Assembly (NCBI GenBank): GCA_950097015.1
Contig: CATNEN010000001.1
Location: 9,233,001 to 9,297,000 of the forward strand
DNA from: Macrostomum hystrix
Lineage: Eukaryota > Platyhelminthes > Macrostomidae
Length of the DNA: 64,000 bases
Direction: 5' to 3'
In this document: piece by piece, positions 11,501 through 24,280 of the stretch
Layout: each line of letters begins with the position of its first letter
How positions within the stretch are numbered: position 1 is the first letter of the stretch
Translations under genes and position numbers: made by a program
Notes under the pieces: model-generated
What the model saw: only the letters and a program-made list of their open reading frames with translations
What the model was told of the DNA's origin: nothing
Database searches by the model: none

Positions 11501-14500
11501 TCACTCAGGCCGGCCCAACACTTTTCCAACGCTATTGAGTCCGTATCGTTGCGGAGCCCTGGTCAGGGAAATGTCCGGCCCGTTGACTCTACCGCCGTCC
11601 GACGGGCTGATAAACTGCTTACCCATCTGGTCCTGGGCCCACACCAGCACGCGATCAATATTCGGCGTTGGAAATTTGAATATCTCGGCAATGCCCTTGG
11701 TGATGACCAGACCGAATGGCACGTCCTCGGTCATGTAGCGATAGCCGTAATTAGGACGATGAAGGCCATCATCGCAAGCCACAGTCGGATGACGCAGGCC
11801 TCGATAACTAGCGTTGGTTCGCATCGATGTGGCTAGAGTGGTTTTGTCGGCAATATCCTTGCCGTAGCAGTCCATGTACCAGTCGTAGATGTGTAGCACG
11901 GATTTCAAATCTATGCCCTGAAGATTAGTTTAAATTACGGTGAAAAGGACAATTTTATATACTACTGATAGCGTCCATAAAATAATAAGGATTTTATATC
12001 CACTCGATAGACGAAAATACATAATCTGAGATGTCAAAATAGTAAATAGTAATTATGTTTATATTGAATACTTTAAATAACTCTAATTAGCTTAACATTG
12101 TGTGTCCGATATGTATCGAAAACTACAAACTAGACGTTAAAACAGGTTTTTGATACAATTCGTGAAAAATAAGTTTTGAAGCTAAGATATACATGTAATG
12201 GTGAAAAATAAATGTATATAGTAATTAAGCATCCGTCTCAGATTTAACAGTATTTAACATTAGCCTTTAACAATATTTTCCGACATGTGTCTAAAAACAT
12301 ACTTTTAGACAATTTTAAATAACTTCTTCCTGTTTTTCCCCAGAATAATACAATGTTCTATGTAACATTCCAGGTTCTTTTAATCTAATTAAAATGTTTG
12401 CTTAAAACTATTACACAATATGTAGCCGATATGTATCGAAAAATTAAAATTCGACGCTGAAAATATTTTCGATACATATCGGGAACAGTAAAGAATCGTA
12501 CCTCAACATCGCTGATCTTCTTAGCCAGAGCGCAAATTTCGGCGCTCATCGAGTTCAGCAGACTGCCGGTCTCCTCGCTGATGCCCTGATAGAACAGCGG
12601 TGACTCAGGCAAGCCCTGGCCATCCCAGTTGTGCCACTGGCCGTACATAACAGCCAGGTGAACAATCTGATTCACTGAGCCAAGCGTGATGCCCAGGATA
12701 TGACCGGAAGCGTTTAGCACTGGGCGTTGGCCCAGGAGAGACTGAAATATTAATGTCGATGCAAAACATATATTTACAAGCCACAAAGTACAATAATATT
12801 TGAGTAGTATATAGTGTGCATTTGTGAGTAAAAAATATTCAGAATATTAGCAATGACCCATTAACCTGACTCATCAACCAGCTGGCAATGACCCATTAAC
12901 CTGACTCATCAACCAGCTAGCAATGACCCATTAACCTGACTCATCAACCAGCTAGTAATGACCCATTAACCTGACTCATCAACCAGCTGGCAATGACCCA
13001 TTAACCTGACTCATCAACCAGCTAGCAATGACCCATTAACCTGACTCATCAACCAGCTGGCAATGACCCATTAACCTGACTCATCAACCAGCTAGCAATG
13101 ACCCATTAACCTGACTCATCAACCAGCTAGCAATGACCCATTAACCTGACTCATCAACCAGCTAGTAATGACCCATTAACCTGACTCATCAACAAGTTAG
13201 CAATGACCCATTAACCTGACTCATCAACCAGCTAGCAATGACCCATTAACTTGACTCATCAACCAGCTAGCAATGACCCATTAACCTGACTCATCAACCA
13301 GCTAGTAATGACCCATTAAGCTGAATCATCAACAAGTTAGCAATGACCCATTCACCTGACTCATCAACCAGTTAGCAATGACCCATAAACCTGACTCATC
13401 AACCAGTTAGCAATGACTGGCAATTAACCTAGCAATTAACCTGACTCATCATTCAACTAGCAGTGACCCATTTAACCTGACTCATCAACCAGCTAGCAAT
13501 TAGACTCAACACTGACCTGCAGGCAGGGCACAGGATCAACGCGGCTAGGGACAGATCCCAATCGAACAGATCCTCGCATGGACTCCTTGGTGCCCAGCAC
13601 CTCGGCGTGGCAGCCGAACTTCACAAGCCGGCAGGCCCAGGGCAGCGTGACCCAGTCCATGAGGGTGACCATGCCGCTCAGCTCCGGTCCTAGAATGCCG
13701 TCGACTTCAAAGGGGAAGCCGGGAGCTCCGGGCATACCGCAGATGACAGTGCCCGGAGTGATGTAGGGCAGCAGTGCCCGCAGGTAACCGGCGTGAGCAA
13801 ACGCTGGCACCACCAGCATGATCAGGTCCACATCCCTGATGTATGAACGGGCAAGGATATTGGCCGGTGCATAGAAACTTATGAAGTTCGTAAGTCTAGA
13901 AACTGGAAATACAACTCCACGCCAAACCCCCATTTTCCAGACAAGCATGGGCTGACTGGCTGTCCTGAAAATACACTGGGCAGATACGAAATTATAACGT
14001 GCACCACTTATAATAAGAATAATAATTGCAGGAGGGCAGCGGGCAATGGCACATCATTTGGTGGCCCTAGACCCGCAGCCGGCGAAGAGGAAATTCTGCC
14101 CATTTCGCTGACTCTGAGCAGACACACGCTCACACAGGTGTGTACATCGGCCCTGACTTTCTCATCGTCAGGCAGTGCACACTCTCACGGTGCCTTGGAG
14201 GTTGGCCCTCAAATGCGTAAATTTCACGACAAGCCCCCAAGCCTTCTCCCCGCGGCTGCGCCCCAATCGAATGTGGCCCCGCCGTGGAATCGAACTTTGG
14301 TGCAAAAGGCAAACGCGTTAACCGCTCTGCCACCGAACTCCTAAAGTGCACCACTTGGCAACAAACATTTCGAAAATCTGTTTTCACGATACGGAAGTAA
14401 ATGGGGATTTGGCTGGGAAATGTTTATCCAGTTTCTAGATTCAGAGCTCTGTGAGACAATAAACAATTAGCCATATAGAAATTCGGACAACTCACTTGCC

Positions 14501-14752
14501 AGCCACAGCCGGGTCATTGGTGACAGTAGTGAGTTTAGTGTCCAACTCTTTAGTGGTGCCGGCGTCAGTGTAAGTTACACGCAGCTGGCCATTGTTGGCA
14601 GCCAGAGCGGCGCTGATTCGTTCGGCTTCGTCGCCAAAATTGGACATTAGGCGGACGTCGGCGCCGGCTAGAGAGGCCAGGGCCGCTGCCACGTGGGCTC
14701 CGTTGCCGCCGCCGCAGATCACCACCTTGACACCGTTGACGCTAGTTGCCAT
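11501..14752 (-). CDS. opine (octopine-type) dehydrogenase, 4 exons
   Basis: The enzyme would reductively condense pyruvate with an amino acid (for octopine, arginine) using NADH, regenerating NAD+ in the cytosol during anaerobic glycolysis. Exons on the minus strand are 14752-14496, 13835-13517, 12741-12502 and 11917-11501. All junctions are GT-AG with matching phases (2, 0, 0) and give 410 residues, the usual family length. The N-terminal Rossmann motif GGGNGAH is at residues 14-20. A His in NQIVH (H220) sits where the family has its catalytic His, but the following Pro of the usual NxxxHP is Leu here. The C-terminal helical domain is in exons 3 and 4. MATS is chosen as the start because it directly precedes the Rossmann strand; an in-frame upstream Met exists at 14824. 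Intron 1 holds a SINE and intron 2 a 35-bp minisatellite. Substrate specificity cannot be read from sequence. Confidence 0.9.
11918..12501 (-). other. opine dehydrogenase intron 3
   Basis: AT-rich intron without an array. A short motif, GATATGTATCGAAAA, occurs twice (about 12108 and 12427), so part of it may be an old duplication. No other feature is seen. Confidence 0.6.
12850..13500. repeat. 35-bp minisatellite in opine dehydrogenase intron 2
   Basis: About 19 units contain CCCATTAACCTGACTCATCA. They fill almost the whole intron between exons 2 and 3 and degrade toward exon 2 (13330-13500). On the transcribed strand each unit carries CAGGTTAATG, which resembles a weak 5' splice site. Confidence 0.95.
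14010..14345 (-). mobile_element. tRNA-derived SINE, full length, in opine dehydrogenase intron 1
   Basis: On the minus strand the head has an A-box (TGGCAGAGCGG) and a B-box-like element (AGTTCGATTCC) typical of a tRNA-related pol III promoter. A unique body follows, then a 3' tail of ATT triplets. An 11-bp target duplication, GTGCACCACTT, flanks it at 13999-14009 and 14346-14356. Other copies of the family are at 17387, 18733, 40116, 46329, 50189, 58957 and 59505. Confidence 0.9.
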
Positions 14753-14924
14753 GACAACGAATCTATTTCTCTTTATATGTATTTCTATAAGGTGGTAATT
14801 TGTTAGAGAAGACCGAATTGACACAGGCAGGCAACTAGACTTGCTGAAGATTTAAGGGATTAAATTAAGGATTAATTATTTATCAATAAGAAATCGAATT
14901 CCTCAAATAATTCAAACAATCGAA

Positions 14925-15862
14925 TCCCTAAACCAAATATTCCCATCGAAGAATCGAATCCCCGAACCAAATATTCCCATCGAAGAATCGAATCCCCGAA
15001 CCAAATATTACCATCGAAGAATCGAATCCCTGAACTAAATATCCCCATCGAAGAATCGAATCCCCGAACCAAATATCCCCATCGAAGAATCGAATCCCCG
15101 AACCAAATATTCCCATCGAAGAATCGAATCCCCGAACCAAATATTACCATCGAAGAATCGAATCCCCGAACCAAATATTACCATCGAAGAATCGAATCCC
15201 TGAACTAAATATCCCCATCGAAGAATCGAATCCCCGAACCAAATATCCCCATCGAAGAATCGAATCCCCGAACCAAATATTCCCATCGAAGAATCGAATC
15301 CCCGAACCAAATATTACCATCGAAGAATCGAATCCCCGAACCAAATATTACCATCGAAGAATCGAATCCCTGAACTAAATATCCCCATCAAATAATGGAA
15401 TCCCTGGACAAAATATCCCCATCGAAGAATCGAATCCCTGAACAAAATATCCCCATCGAAGAATCGAATCCCCGAACCAAATATTACCATCGAAGAATCG
15501 AATCCCCGAACCAAATATTACCATCGAAGAATCGAATCCCTGAACTAAATATCCCCATCGAAGAATCGAATCCCCGAACCAAATATCCCCATCAAATAAT
15601 GGAATCCCTGGACAAAATATCCCCATCGAAGAATCGAATCCCTGAACAAAATATCCCCATCGAAGAATCGAATCCCTGGACAAAATATCCCCATCGAAGA
15701 ATCGAATCCCTGAACAAAATATCCCCATCGAAGAATCGAATCCCTGGACAAAATATCCCCATCAAAGAATGGAATCCCTGGACAAAATATCCCCATCGAA
15801 GAATCGAATCCCCGAACCAAATATCCCCATCAAAGAATGGAATCCCCGAACAAAATTCCTAA
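14925..15862. repeat. 34-bp minisatellite upstream of opine dehydrogenase
   Basis: About 27 units contain CATCGAAGAATCGAATCCC. Blocks of units recur in the same order (14935-15035, 15105-15205, 15285-15375), showing higher-order duplication. The open frames in it, on both strands, are repeat artefacts. The array starts about 170 bp upstream of the start codon, so it may lie in the promoter or 5' UTR region. Confidence 0.95.
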
Positions 15863-16694
15863 TAAAAAATCGTGATATAACTATTAATGGATCAAATGAC
15901 CCTCAGAGTGTCGGCTATTATCCATAATTTTCCTCAATCACACCGCAAAATAAACTCATGAGACAACAATGGTTTTGTCTGGCGGACAAATTTTCTTTAA
16001 CAAAAAGTGATTTTTCTGGTTTATAACAAACACTTTTTCTCAACATTTTGACATTTTCGGCATCAGCTAGTTAACTTGGAGGGGATTTAGAAGATAAAAT
16101 TTGATGAAAAATAACAGGACAGTCGGTCTTACAAGCTTCTTTCAGTCGGGCACTGATTACAGGTTAAATGTACTGTAGTTAATAAAGTACCAAATAGAAT
16201 TTTATGTTTCAAGCCTAAATTATACTATAATGAGCTTAAATTACAAAACTTTTGCAACGTTGACTACTTTAAGTAGATAATTGTTACGGCGGAGAAAATC
16301 ATAAATTAGATTAGACATTTAAATGGCGTTGAAGACTCAAGCATCAGTGTCGAACAGTTGGTAAAGATAAGGATGCGATAGCAAACGCCACATAGCTTTT
16401 AATAACTGACGGAAAAGTGCGACGTATTTTAAAAGCAAAAAAAATGTGATGGCTAGAAAAGTTTGATTCGCTTTGTATGGTTTTATAATTTTCGAAAGTT
16501 ACACCGAGAAGACAGGACCTGGAGTAAACAATGCGTGAAAATAACAAGCTGACACAGAAATAGCAGTTTTACACTCAGCGCTTACTTATAGTAGGGTACA
16601 CGGAACATTTGCGCTATTTTTTTTTGTTTTGCTTGCTAACACCTTCAGTTAGCAGCTATTGTTCTTTTGAAACGCGCGTAGTTAATGGGGAATT
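15863..16694. other. intergenic spacer between STI1 and opine dehydrogenase
   Basis: No gene is seen. It holds the third copy of the palindrome, here CTACTTTAAGTAG at 16264-16276. STI1's 3' UTR should occupy the right part; a minus-strand ATTAAA at 16399-16404 is one possible processing signal. Confidence 0.5.
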
Positions 16695-19600
16695 TCAGCC
16701 CCTATGCAGGCCTACAATGCCGGCGTCAATCAGTTTCTGCAGCTTAGTGCGCACCTGCGGATTCTGCAGATGTTCGGCAACAGCTTTGGGATCTTTCTGC
16801 ATCTGGCCTAGGATCATCTGCATAGCCGGATCGCTAAGGATGTCCTGAATCTCCGGATCGTTCAGCGCGGCCTGACGACGCTGCTCGTCGTTGGTGCCCA
16901 TTTCGGCCTGCATGTAGCCGTCCTTGGCCTCTTCGCAGGTTTCGTCGATTTCTAGGGCCTTCCTGCACAATGCGCGGATTTATAATCAACATTTAGCAAC
17001 AAAGTCAACAAATATGAATTATAATTCCCGCTTTTAACAGCTTGGCGAACTGAAGCAACGCAGAGTCAAGTCTTCTGCTAAAAAAGACACAAATTGCTCC
17101 AGCATAGTCGGGACTCGAACCCCCGACCACTAGGCTACAAACCACTCACGGATTCATGATTGGGCAATAAGAAGGAAATTTTAGGGATTTAAACACAAAT
17201 TATTGGAAAAATAGATTGGATTTTAGAAATTATTTACATTTCGGTTGATAAAAATCTGTAATATTACCGGGATGTTATATTATGGGATTTAAAAAGTTAA
17301 GAAAGATTTTTATTTAATCGGATTGAAAAATACTGAATTTCTCGTCATGGGATTTGGAAACGTGAATTAGGATTTCCGGTTTGAGGGTAAATAATAATAA
17401 TATTAGTTGCAGGAGGCTGCTTGAAATGGCACATCATTTGGTGACACTAGACCCGCAGCCAGCGAAGAGGCCATTCCGCCAATTTCGCTGACTCCAATGT
17501 CAACCAAAGATTTAGAAACTTAACAGAAATGATGAAAAATTATTTGATTAAATTTTCGTCAGCAAAAGCCTGTCACTGGTCAGTCAAAGTATAAAGTGTT
17601 GTAAGTAAATAAAAGAGTGGGTGGAATGACCTTCAGCAGGCTGTTAGCTACATAAAGAACACTTTTTTCCTGAAAATCGCTGAAACTAGTCAATTATAAC
17701 AAAAAAATCGCTGAAACTAGTCAATCATAACAAAAAATCGCTGAAACTAGTCAATCATAACAAAAAATCGCTGAAATGAGTCAATTATAACAAAAAATCG
17801 CTGAAAGTAGTCAATTATAACAAAAAATTGCTGAAATTAGTCAATTATTACAAAAAATCGCTGAAAGTAGTCAATTATAACAAAAAATTGCTGAAATTAG
17901 TCAATTATTACAAAAAATCGCTGAAATTAGTCAATTATAACAAAAAATCGCTGAAATGAGTCAATTATAACAAAAAATCGCTGAAAGTAGTCAATTATAA
18001 CAAAAAATTGCTGAAATTAGTCAATTATAACAAAAAATCGCTGAAATTAGTCAATTATAACAAAAAATCGCTGAAAGTAGTCAATTATAACAAAAAATCG
18101 CTGAAAGTAGTCAATTATAACAAAAAATTGCTGAAATTAGTCAATTATAACAAAAATCGCTGATATTAGTCAATTATAACAAAAAATCGCTGAAATTAGT
18201 CAATTATAACAAAAACTCGCTGAAATTAGTCAATTATAACAAAAAATTGCTGAAATTAGTCAATTATAACAAAAAATCGCTGAAATTAGTCAATTATAAC
18301 AAAAAATCGTTGAAACTAGTCAATTATAACAAAAAATCGCTGAAATTAGTCAATTATAACAAAAAATCGCTGAAACTAGTCAATTATAACAAAAAATTGC
18401 TGAAAGTAGTCAATTATAACAAAAAAATCGCTGAAACTAGTCAATTAAAAAAAATAACTGAAACTAGTCAATTATAACAAAAAATTGCTGAAAGTAGTCA
18501 ATTATAACAAGAGAATCGCTGAAACTAGTCAATTAAAAAAAATAACTGAAACTAGTCAATTATAACAAAAAATTGCTGAAAGTAGTCAATTATAACAAGA
18601 GAATCGCTGAAACTAGTCAATTATAACAAAAAATTGCTGAAAGTAGTCAATTATAACAAGAGAATCGCTGAAACTAGTCAATTAAAAAAAATAACTGAAA
18701 CTAGTCAATTATAACAAAAAAATCGCTGTGATGGCAACACAAGCCCCCAAGCCTTCTCTCCGCGGCTGCGCCCCAATTGAATGTGGCCTCGCCGCGGAAT
18801 CGAGCTCAGGGACCTTGGTGCGAAAGACAAACGCGTTAACCGCCCTGCCACCGACCCCCAGGCTACATGTTATAGAAGCAGGAAAAAACATTAGGGATTT
18901 AAGATTACAGTACTTTGGGATATTAATTCAGATACACTGTAATGAAAAGAGGCAACCTAATTAGGATTTTAAGCTAAATGATTAAAAATGGGATAAAAAA
19001 ACACAAACAAATTACATTTTTAAAACAAATTCTCACCTGTAAGCTTCAGCAGCTTTGACATTCTCCTTCATAGCCATCAGGCAAGCGCCTTTGCGTAGGT
19101 AGCCCTTAATAAACTTCGGATCCTTTTTGATGCAAGTGTCGCAATCCTTCAGTGCCATGTTGAATTCCATCAGTTTAGTGTAGCAAGCGGCCCGGTTGCT
19201 ATACAGCTTTGGATCATCCGGGTTGCGTTTAATAGCCTCGCTATAATGCCTAATAGCGTCGGGAAATTTGCCCTTAGCAAAATGTTCGTTACCTTTAGTC
19301 TTCTCCTCTTCGGCTAGTTCGGGATTAATAAAGGCTCTCTCCTCCATGATTTTCAATTCTTTTTCAATCTCCTGGGCGCGTTTGATGACATCTGGCGCGC
19401 GGTGCTCGCTAAGCGACTTGTCGAAATAGCGTTTAGCTTCGCGCAAATTGCCTAGCTTAACGTAGGCATTTGCAATGCGGGCTAGAGCTTTGGCTATCAG
19501 CTTGAAATCGGCTCCGTGCTCACGCCCAATATCAATAGCCTTCTGGCACTCGGCTATGCACTCATCGTAGCGAGACTGCTCAAAGTACACGGCGGCAGTG

Positions 19601-22600
19601 TTGGTGTACAGAGACACATTGTTTGGCGTAAACTCCATGGCCTGTTTATAAAGCTCGATAGCTTTGTCAAACTGCTTGGCTTTGTAGGCCGAGTTGCCCT
19701 GCTCTTTGAGTTCGCTGGCCTGTAAATGTTTGGGTTTTTAAAACTGCTTTAACATACTTACATAAGCTTCGCGGCGTGTTTTTAGGGGAACTACTGGTAA
19801 TCGTGTGGAAATGTCATGGTTAGGCAATCCTTATCATCGTTGAAATGACAGGTAATCCTTATCAGCGAGGAAATGACATGTAATCCTTATCAGCGTGGAA
19901 ATGACATGTAATCCTTATCAGCGTGGAAATGACAGGTAAACCTTATTAACTTGGAAATAACATGTAATCCTTATCAGCGTGGAAATGACATGTAATCCTT
20001 ATCAGCGTGGAAATGACATGTAATCCTTATCAGCGAGGAAATGACATGTAATCCTTATCAGCGAGGAAATGACAGGTAATCCTTATCAGCGTGGAAATGA
20101 CATGTAATCCTTATCAGCGCGGAAATTACATATATAATCCCTTATTGCAAGGAAATGACAGGTAATCCTTATCAGCGCGGAAATTACATATATAATCCCT
20201 TATTGCAAGGAAATGACAGGTAATCCTTATCAACGTGGAAATGACAGGTAATCCTTATCTACGTGGAAATGACAGGTAAACCTTATTAACTTGGAAATGA
20301 CAGGTAATCCTTATCAGCGTGGAAATGACATGTAATCCTTATCAGCGAGGAAATGACATGTAATCCTTATCAACGTGGAGATGACAGGTAATCCTTATCT
20401 ACGTGGAGATGACAGGTAATCCTTATCAACGTGGAAATGACAGGTAATCCTTATCTACGTGGAAATGACAGGTAATCCTTATCAGCGAGGAAATGACATG
20501 TAATCCTTATCAGCGTGGAAATGACAGGTAAACCTTATTAACTTGGAAATAACATGTAATCCTTATCAGCGTGGAAATGACATGTAATCCTTATCAGCGT
20601 GGAAATGACATGTAATCCTTATCAGCGAGGAGATGACAGGTAATCCTTATCAACGTGGAAATGACAGGTAATCCTTATCTACGTGGAAATGACAGGTAAT
20701 CCTTATCAGCGAGGAAATGACATGTAATCCTTATCAGCGTGGAAATGACAGGTAAACCTTATTAAATTGGAAATAACATGTAATCCTTATCAGCGTGGAA
20801 ATGACATGTAATCCTTATCAGCGTGGAAATGACATGTAATCCTTATCAGCGTGGAAATGACATGTAATCCTTATCAGCGTGGAAATGACATGTAATCCTT
20901 ATCAGCGAGGAAATGACATGTAATCCTTATCAACGTGGAGATGACAGGTAATCCTTATCATCGTTGAAATGACAGGTAATCCTTATCAGCGAGGAAATGA
21001 CATGTAATCTTTATCAGCGTGGAAATGACAGGTAAACCTTATTAACTTGGAAATAACATGTAATCCTTATCAGCGTGGAAATGACAGGTAATCCTTATCA
21101 GCGTGGAAATGACAGGTAATCCTTATCTACGTGGAAATGACAGGTAATCCGTATCTACGTGGAAATGACAGGTAATCCTTATCTACGTGGAAATGACAGG
21201 TAATCCGTATCTACGTGGAAATGACAGGTAATCCTTATCAACGTGGAGATGACAGGTAATCCTTATCTACGTGGAAATGACAGGTAATCCTTATCTACGT
21301 GGAAATGACAGGTAATCCTTATCTACGTGGAAATGACAGGTAATCCTTATCTACGTGGAAATGACAGGTAATCCTTATCTACGTGTAAATAACAGGTAAT
21401 CCTTATCTACGTGGAAATGACAGGTAATCCTTATCTACGTGGAAATGACAGGTAATCCCTTACTGCGAGGAAATGACAGGTAATCCTTATCTACGTGGAA
21501 ATGACAGGTAATATCCGTGAGCAATGTGACAGTAATACGAGATAATTATAAGCGATAGGTTAATATACAAATCAGTGATCTCACCTTTTTCTCTTCAGCG
21601 CTAGCTTCGCTAGTGGCGGATGACGACGGCTTCTGCTGCTGCTGCTGCTGCGGCGGCCACTGCCGAGCCGTGGGCTGATCGGTCTCCATCGTCTCCTCTT
21701 CTCCGGCGTCACCGCCAGCGCCGTTCATTGCGTCATCAAGATTAACGCCGAGTAATTCGCTGACACAAGCCATCACTCTGAAAAGAGGCATGCGTTTAAT
21801 TGCTGATTATTATTTCCTATCAATCTAAACACCGGCTATTGATTCCTACAAACAGTTTATGATAGTCAAATCTTTCGAATTTAAATATTTAAGCGTTCGT
21901 TTCTTATAATGCAAAATTTTCTTCCGTGAAATCCAAGCTTTTGATCAATAACATTCAAAATGTGATTCTTAGAATCCAGGCTTTTATATTGTAAGAATTT
22001 AAACTTTTTATTCCTAGAATCCAAGCTGTCGGTTCTGAGAATCATAGCTTTTTTCTAAGAATTCGCGCTGTAAATCATCTATCGATTATAAGAGTGTGAT
22101 TCTTAGGTTTATCTACCATAATGCCAGACATTTTACAATATTAAAACTTATTAAATGACAAAATTAGATGATAAAAATATTTTGAAATCTCAGAAACAGC
22201 ACTAATGACACAGGAGCATTTAGTAAAATCAGGTTGAAAATGACCAACCTTGGATCCTGAATAAACTGTCCCAGCTTAGCCGGATCCTGTTGCATCATTT
22301 GTAGTTTCAATCGAAAATCCGCATCACTCAAATAGGCTCTCAACTTTGGCGATCGTTGAATTCGGTCCATCAGTTTCGGATCGGCAAATGGATTAAAGAA
22401 TGCTTTATTGCCAGACTGGGAATAAGCATTCTCTAACGCGGCTTTCAGTTGGGCATTATCTGGCTCCTTTTGCAAGGCATCTTCGTAAACTGCCACAGCT
22501 TCGTCGAAGCGGCCGAGAAATTCCAAAGCGGCGCCCTTGCGAGTGAAGCCTTTGGTCCAGTTGGGCGCCAATTTGACGCACTCCTCGGCGTCAGAGAGGG

Positions 22601-22763
22601 CTTCGGTGTAGCGCTCAGCTTTGCAATAGGCTGCTGATCGATTGCTAAACAGTACATGATTGCCTGGGTCGAGTTTCAGGGCCTCAGAGTAGCAACTTAT
22701 TGCTTCGTCAATATTGCCAGCAGATAGAGCAGCATTGCCTTTGTTCTTTAGTTCCTCTGCCAT
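16695..22763 (-). CDS. STI1: Hop/STI1 Hsp70-Hsp90 organizing co-chaperone, 4 exons
   Basis: Hop is a cytosolic adaptor that binds the EEVD tails of Hsp70 and Hsp90 and passes clients between them. Exons on the minus strand are 22763-22249, 21777-21585, 19719-19037 and 16962-16695, with matching phases (2, 0, 2), giving 552 residues, close to the usual 540-550. The order is canonical: TPR1 (about 4-115, with the carboxylate-clamp start KNKGN), DP1/STI1 repeat (about 120-185), a linker with six Gln and acidic stretches (190-235), TPR2A (237-350), TPR2B (370-485, KTKGN), and DP2 (500-552, with the NDPEIQDILSDPAMQ pattern). The start is MAEELKNKGN. Exon 1 ends in a less common donor (GTTGGT). Introns 2 and 3 are loaded with minisatellites and SINE pieces. 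The reading frame is intact. Confidence 0.95.
17100..17150 (-). other. tRNA-like A-box/B-box fragment
   Basis: On the minus strand TAGCCTAGTGG (A-box consensus) is followed only 4 bp later by GGTTCGAGTCC (B-box consensus). A working tRNA needs an anticodon arm between them, so this is a deleted tRNA pseudogene or the head of a second SINE family. It lies in STI1 intron 3. Confidence 0.4.
17387..17495 (-). mobile_element. SINE 3' fragment in STI1 intron 3
   Basis: It matches the 3' third of the tRNA-derived SINE at 14010 (GGCACATCATTTGGTG, then CTAGACCCGCAGCC) including an ATT-triplet tail. The head is missing. Confidence 0.75.
17690..18728. repeat. 30-bp minisatellite in STI1 intron 3
   Basis: About 34 units contain GCTGAAATTAGTCAATTATA, with a few shortened units after 18450. 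On the transcribed minus strand each unit contains TTGACTAATTTCAG, which resembles a branch point next to a 3' splice site. The array ends directly at a SINE fragment. Confidence 0.95.
18733..18862 (-). mobile_element. SINE 5' fragment in STI1 intron 3
   Basis: It matches the tRNA-like head and adjoining body of the SINE family (AACGCGTTAACCGCCCTGCC, then ACAAGCCCCCAAGCC). The rest is absent where it meets the 30-bp array. Confidence 0.75.
19790..21525. repeat. 28-bp minisatellite in STI1 intron 2
   Basis: About 62 units contain GGTAATCCTTATCAGCGTGG. Variants (TATCTACGTGG, TATCAGCGAGG, AACCTTATTAACTTGG) recur in ordered blocks. Intron 2 is almost entirely this array. Confidence 0.95.
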
Positions 22764-23675
22764 TGTTTGTTTCTGTTGAAGTTTTTAATAAAACAGGCAT
22801 TAAAAAATCTACTTTTACCAAAAGTTAGTGCATCACAAAAGCACAATTAACATGTATAAAAACTTATAACATAACATTTGTGCATTTATGTGTACCTTAA
22901 CCAACAATTTCTCCATATTGACCACATGGTACTAAAAAGAAGTCCCCACCCCACTAGCAAAAAATTGTCTTAATTTAACTAATGAAGGTGTATTCAATGT
23001 TAAAAACATTTTTCTTTACCAATTTTTTATAAGCTTCTTCTTCTGTATATCCCTAAGAAAAACAATTAATTTTATTCCTACACAATCTTACTTTGTGTAT
23101 AAGGGTAGCTGTATATAGTGCATATAAAAACAAAACATGTAAATTCTATATAATTATATTTTAATACTTTTTGCCTTTGTAATTGTGATGTGAAAGTAAA
23201 CTTAAGAAAACTTTCTTCTTTTTAGCAGGCATGGATTGTTAAAAACAACTATTGTTTAGTAAATTCTTAAATTTTAACCACTTTTAGTTTTTACAAACTA
23301 CAAATCCAAAAAATGTCAGTATAAAATATACATTTGAAATTTAAATGCTATAACTTGGTACTTTTTGTGATTTATCAGCACCCTATTGGAAAAAGTTGAC
23401 AATCCACAGACAGCAACTAACACACTTTGGATTTTTCTAAAGCACACACTTTTTCCTACTTCACTGCTATTTGAAAAGATGTGAGCAGCTAGCAAAAAGA
23501 GGCATGACTAAAGCACTAAATATTTCCATTATATTTTCCATTAGGTCTTAATATTAGAAAACAGGAGCCTACTAAACACTTATTTACTACACTAAAGTTT
23601 ATAGTGATAGGCCTACCAAAATTTTTGGTCAAATGGCAAATGTCAATTAGGGGGCCTATATATGCATACAGTACA
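22764..23675. other. AT-rich region upstream of STI1
   Basis: It should hold the STI1 5' UTR and promoter. On the minus strand ACTTCAACAG lies about 10 bp before the start codon and could be a 3' splice site of a 5' UTR intron. No heat-shock element or TATA box could be called with confidence. Confidence 0.4.
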
Positions 23676-24280
23676 AGTGACAAATTTATGGGTGCCACTC
23701 TTTTCGTCTACCACTCTTTTCGTGCTGGGTAGACGAAAAAACTATTTTGCATTGAACTTTTCATCTGCTAGAAACTCAAGTTTAACGAGACTTCGATTCT
23801 TAGAACAACTGAAATCAGTAAAACAATCAATCAAACGACAAAATATTGTACAAATTAAAAATTTATAAAACTGAATTTCAATTAAGTAAAACAATATAAT
23901 AAAAAACTTGTGTTTTCTACTAAAAGTAATGCTGCAAATTTGCTAAAAATTTTTAATATGAAAATGAGAGAAGTAAGTGAGAACAGCTCTTGTCTCAATT
24001 GGGGATTCCTGTGAGCCCTACCCCAACACTCCAGGAAACCTGGATGTTTTGGTGCCAACAAACCAAGGACTTCTATAAATAGCATCTATAGAAGATGCTT
24101 CTATTCTAATTCAGTGGTCCTTGAAACAAAGACACCCCTATACACACACACAAACTACATGGCAGGGCTTATACTCGTATATGCCATAGAATGGCCAGCA
24201 GACGAACATGTTTGCATTTTCGTCTACTGAGCAGACGAACTGGCGGTAGACGAAAGAACTGGAATCCCAAATTTATAGTC
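23676..24280. mobile_element. possible non-autonomous DNA transposon (MITE)
   Basis: Imperfect inverted termini of about 60 bp face each other. The left arm (23690-23755) contains TTTTCGTCTACC and GGTAGACGAAAA, and the right arm (24190-24265) carries the inverse. There is no open frame inside. Target duplications are unclear. Confidence 0.4.

Noticed and set aside
14872-15862. Overlapping open frames on both strands in the 34-bp array
   Set aside because: Pure minisatellite translation. Several frames are open at once and there is no domain.
18247-18477. Repetitive frame LVNYNKKSLK
   Set aside because: Translation of the 30-bp intronic minisatellite of STI1.
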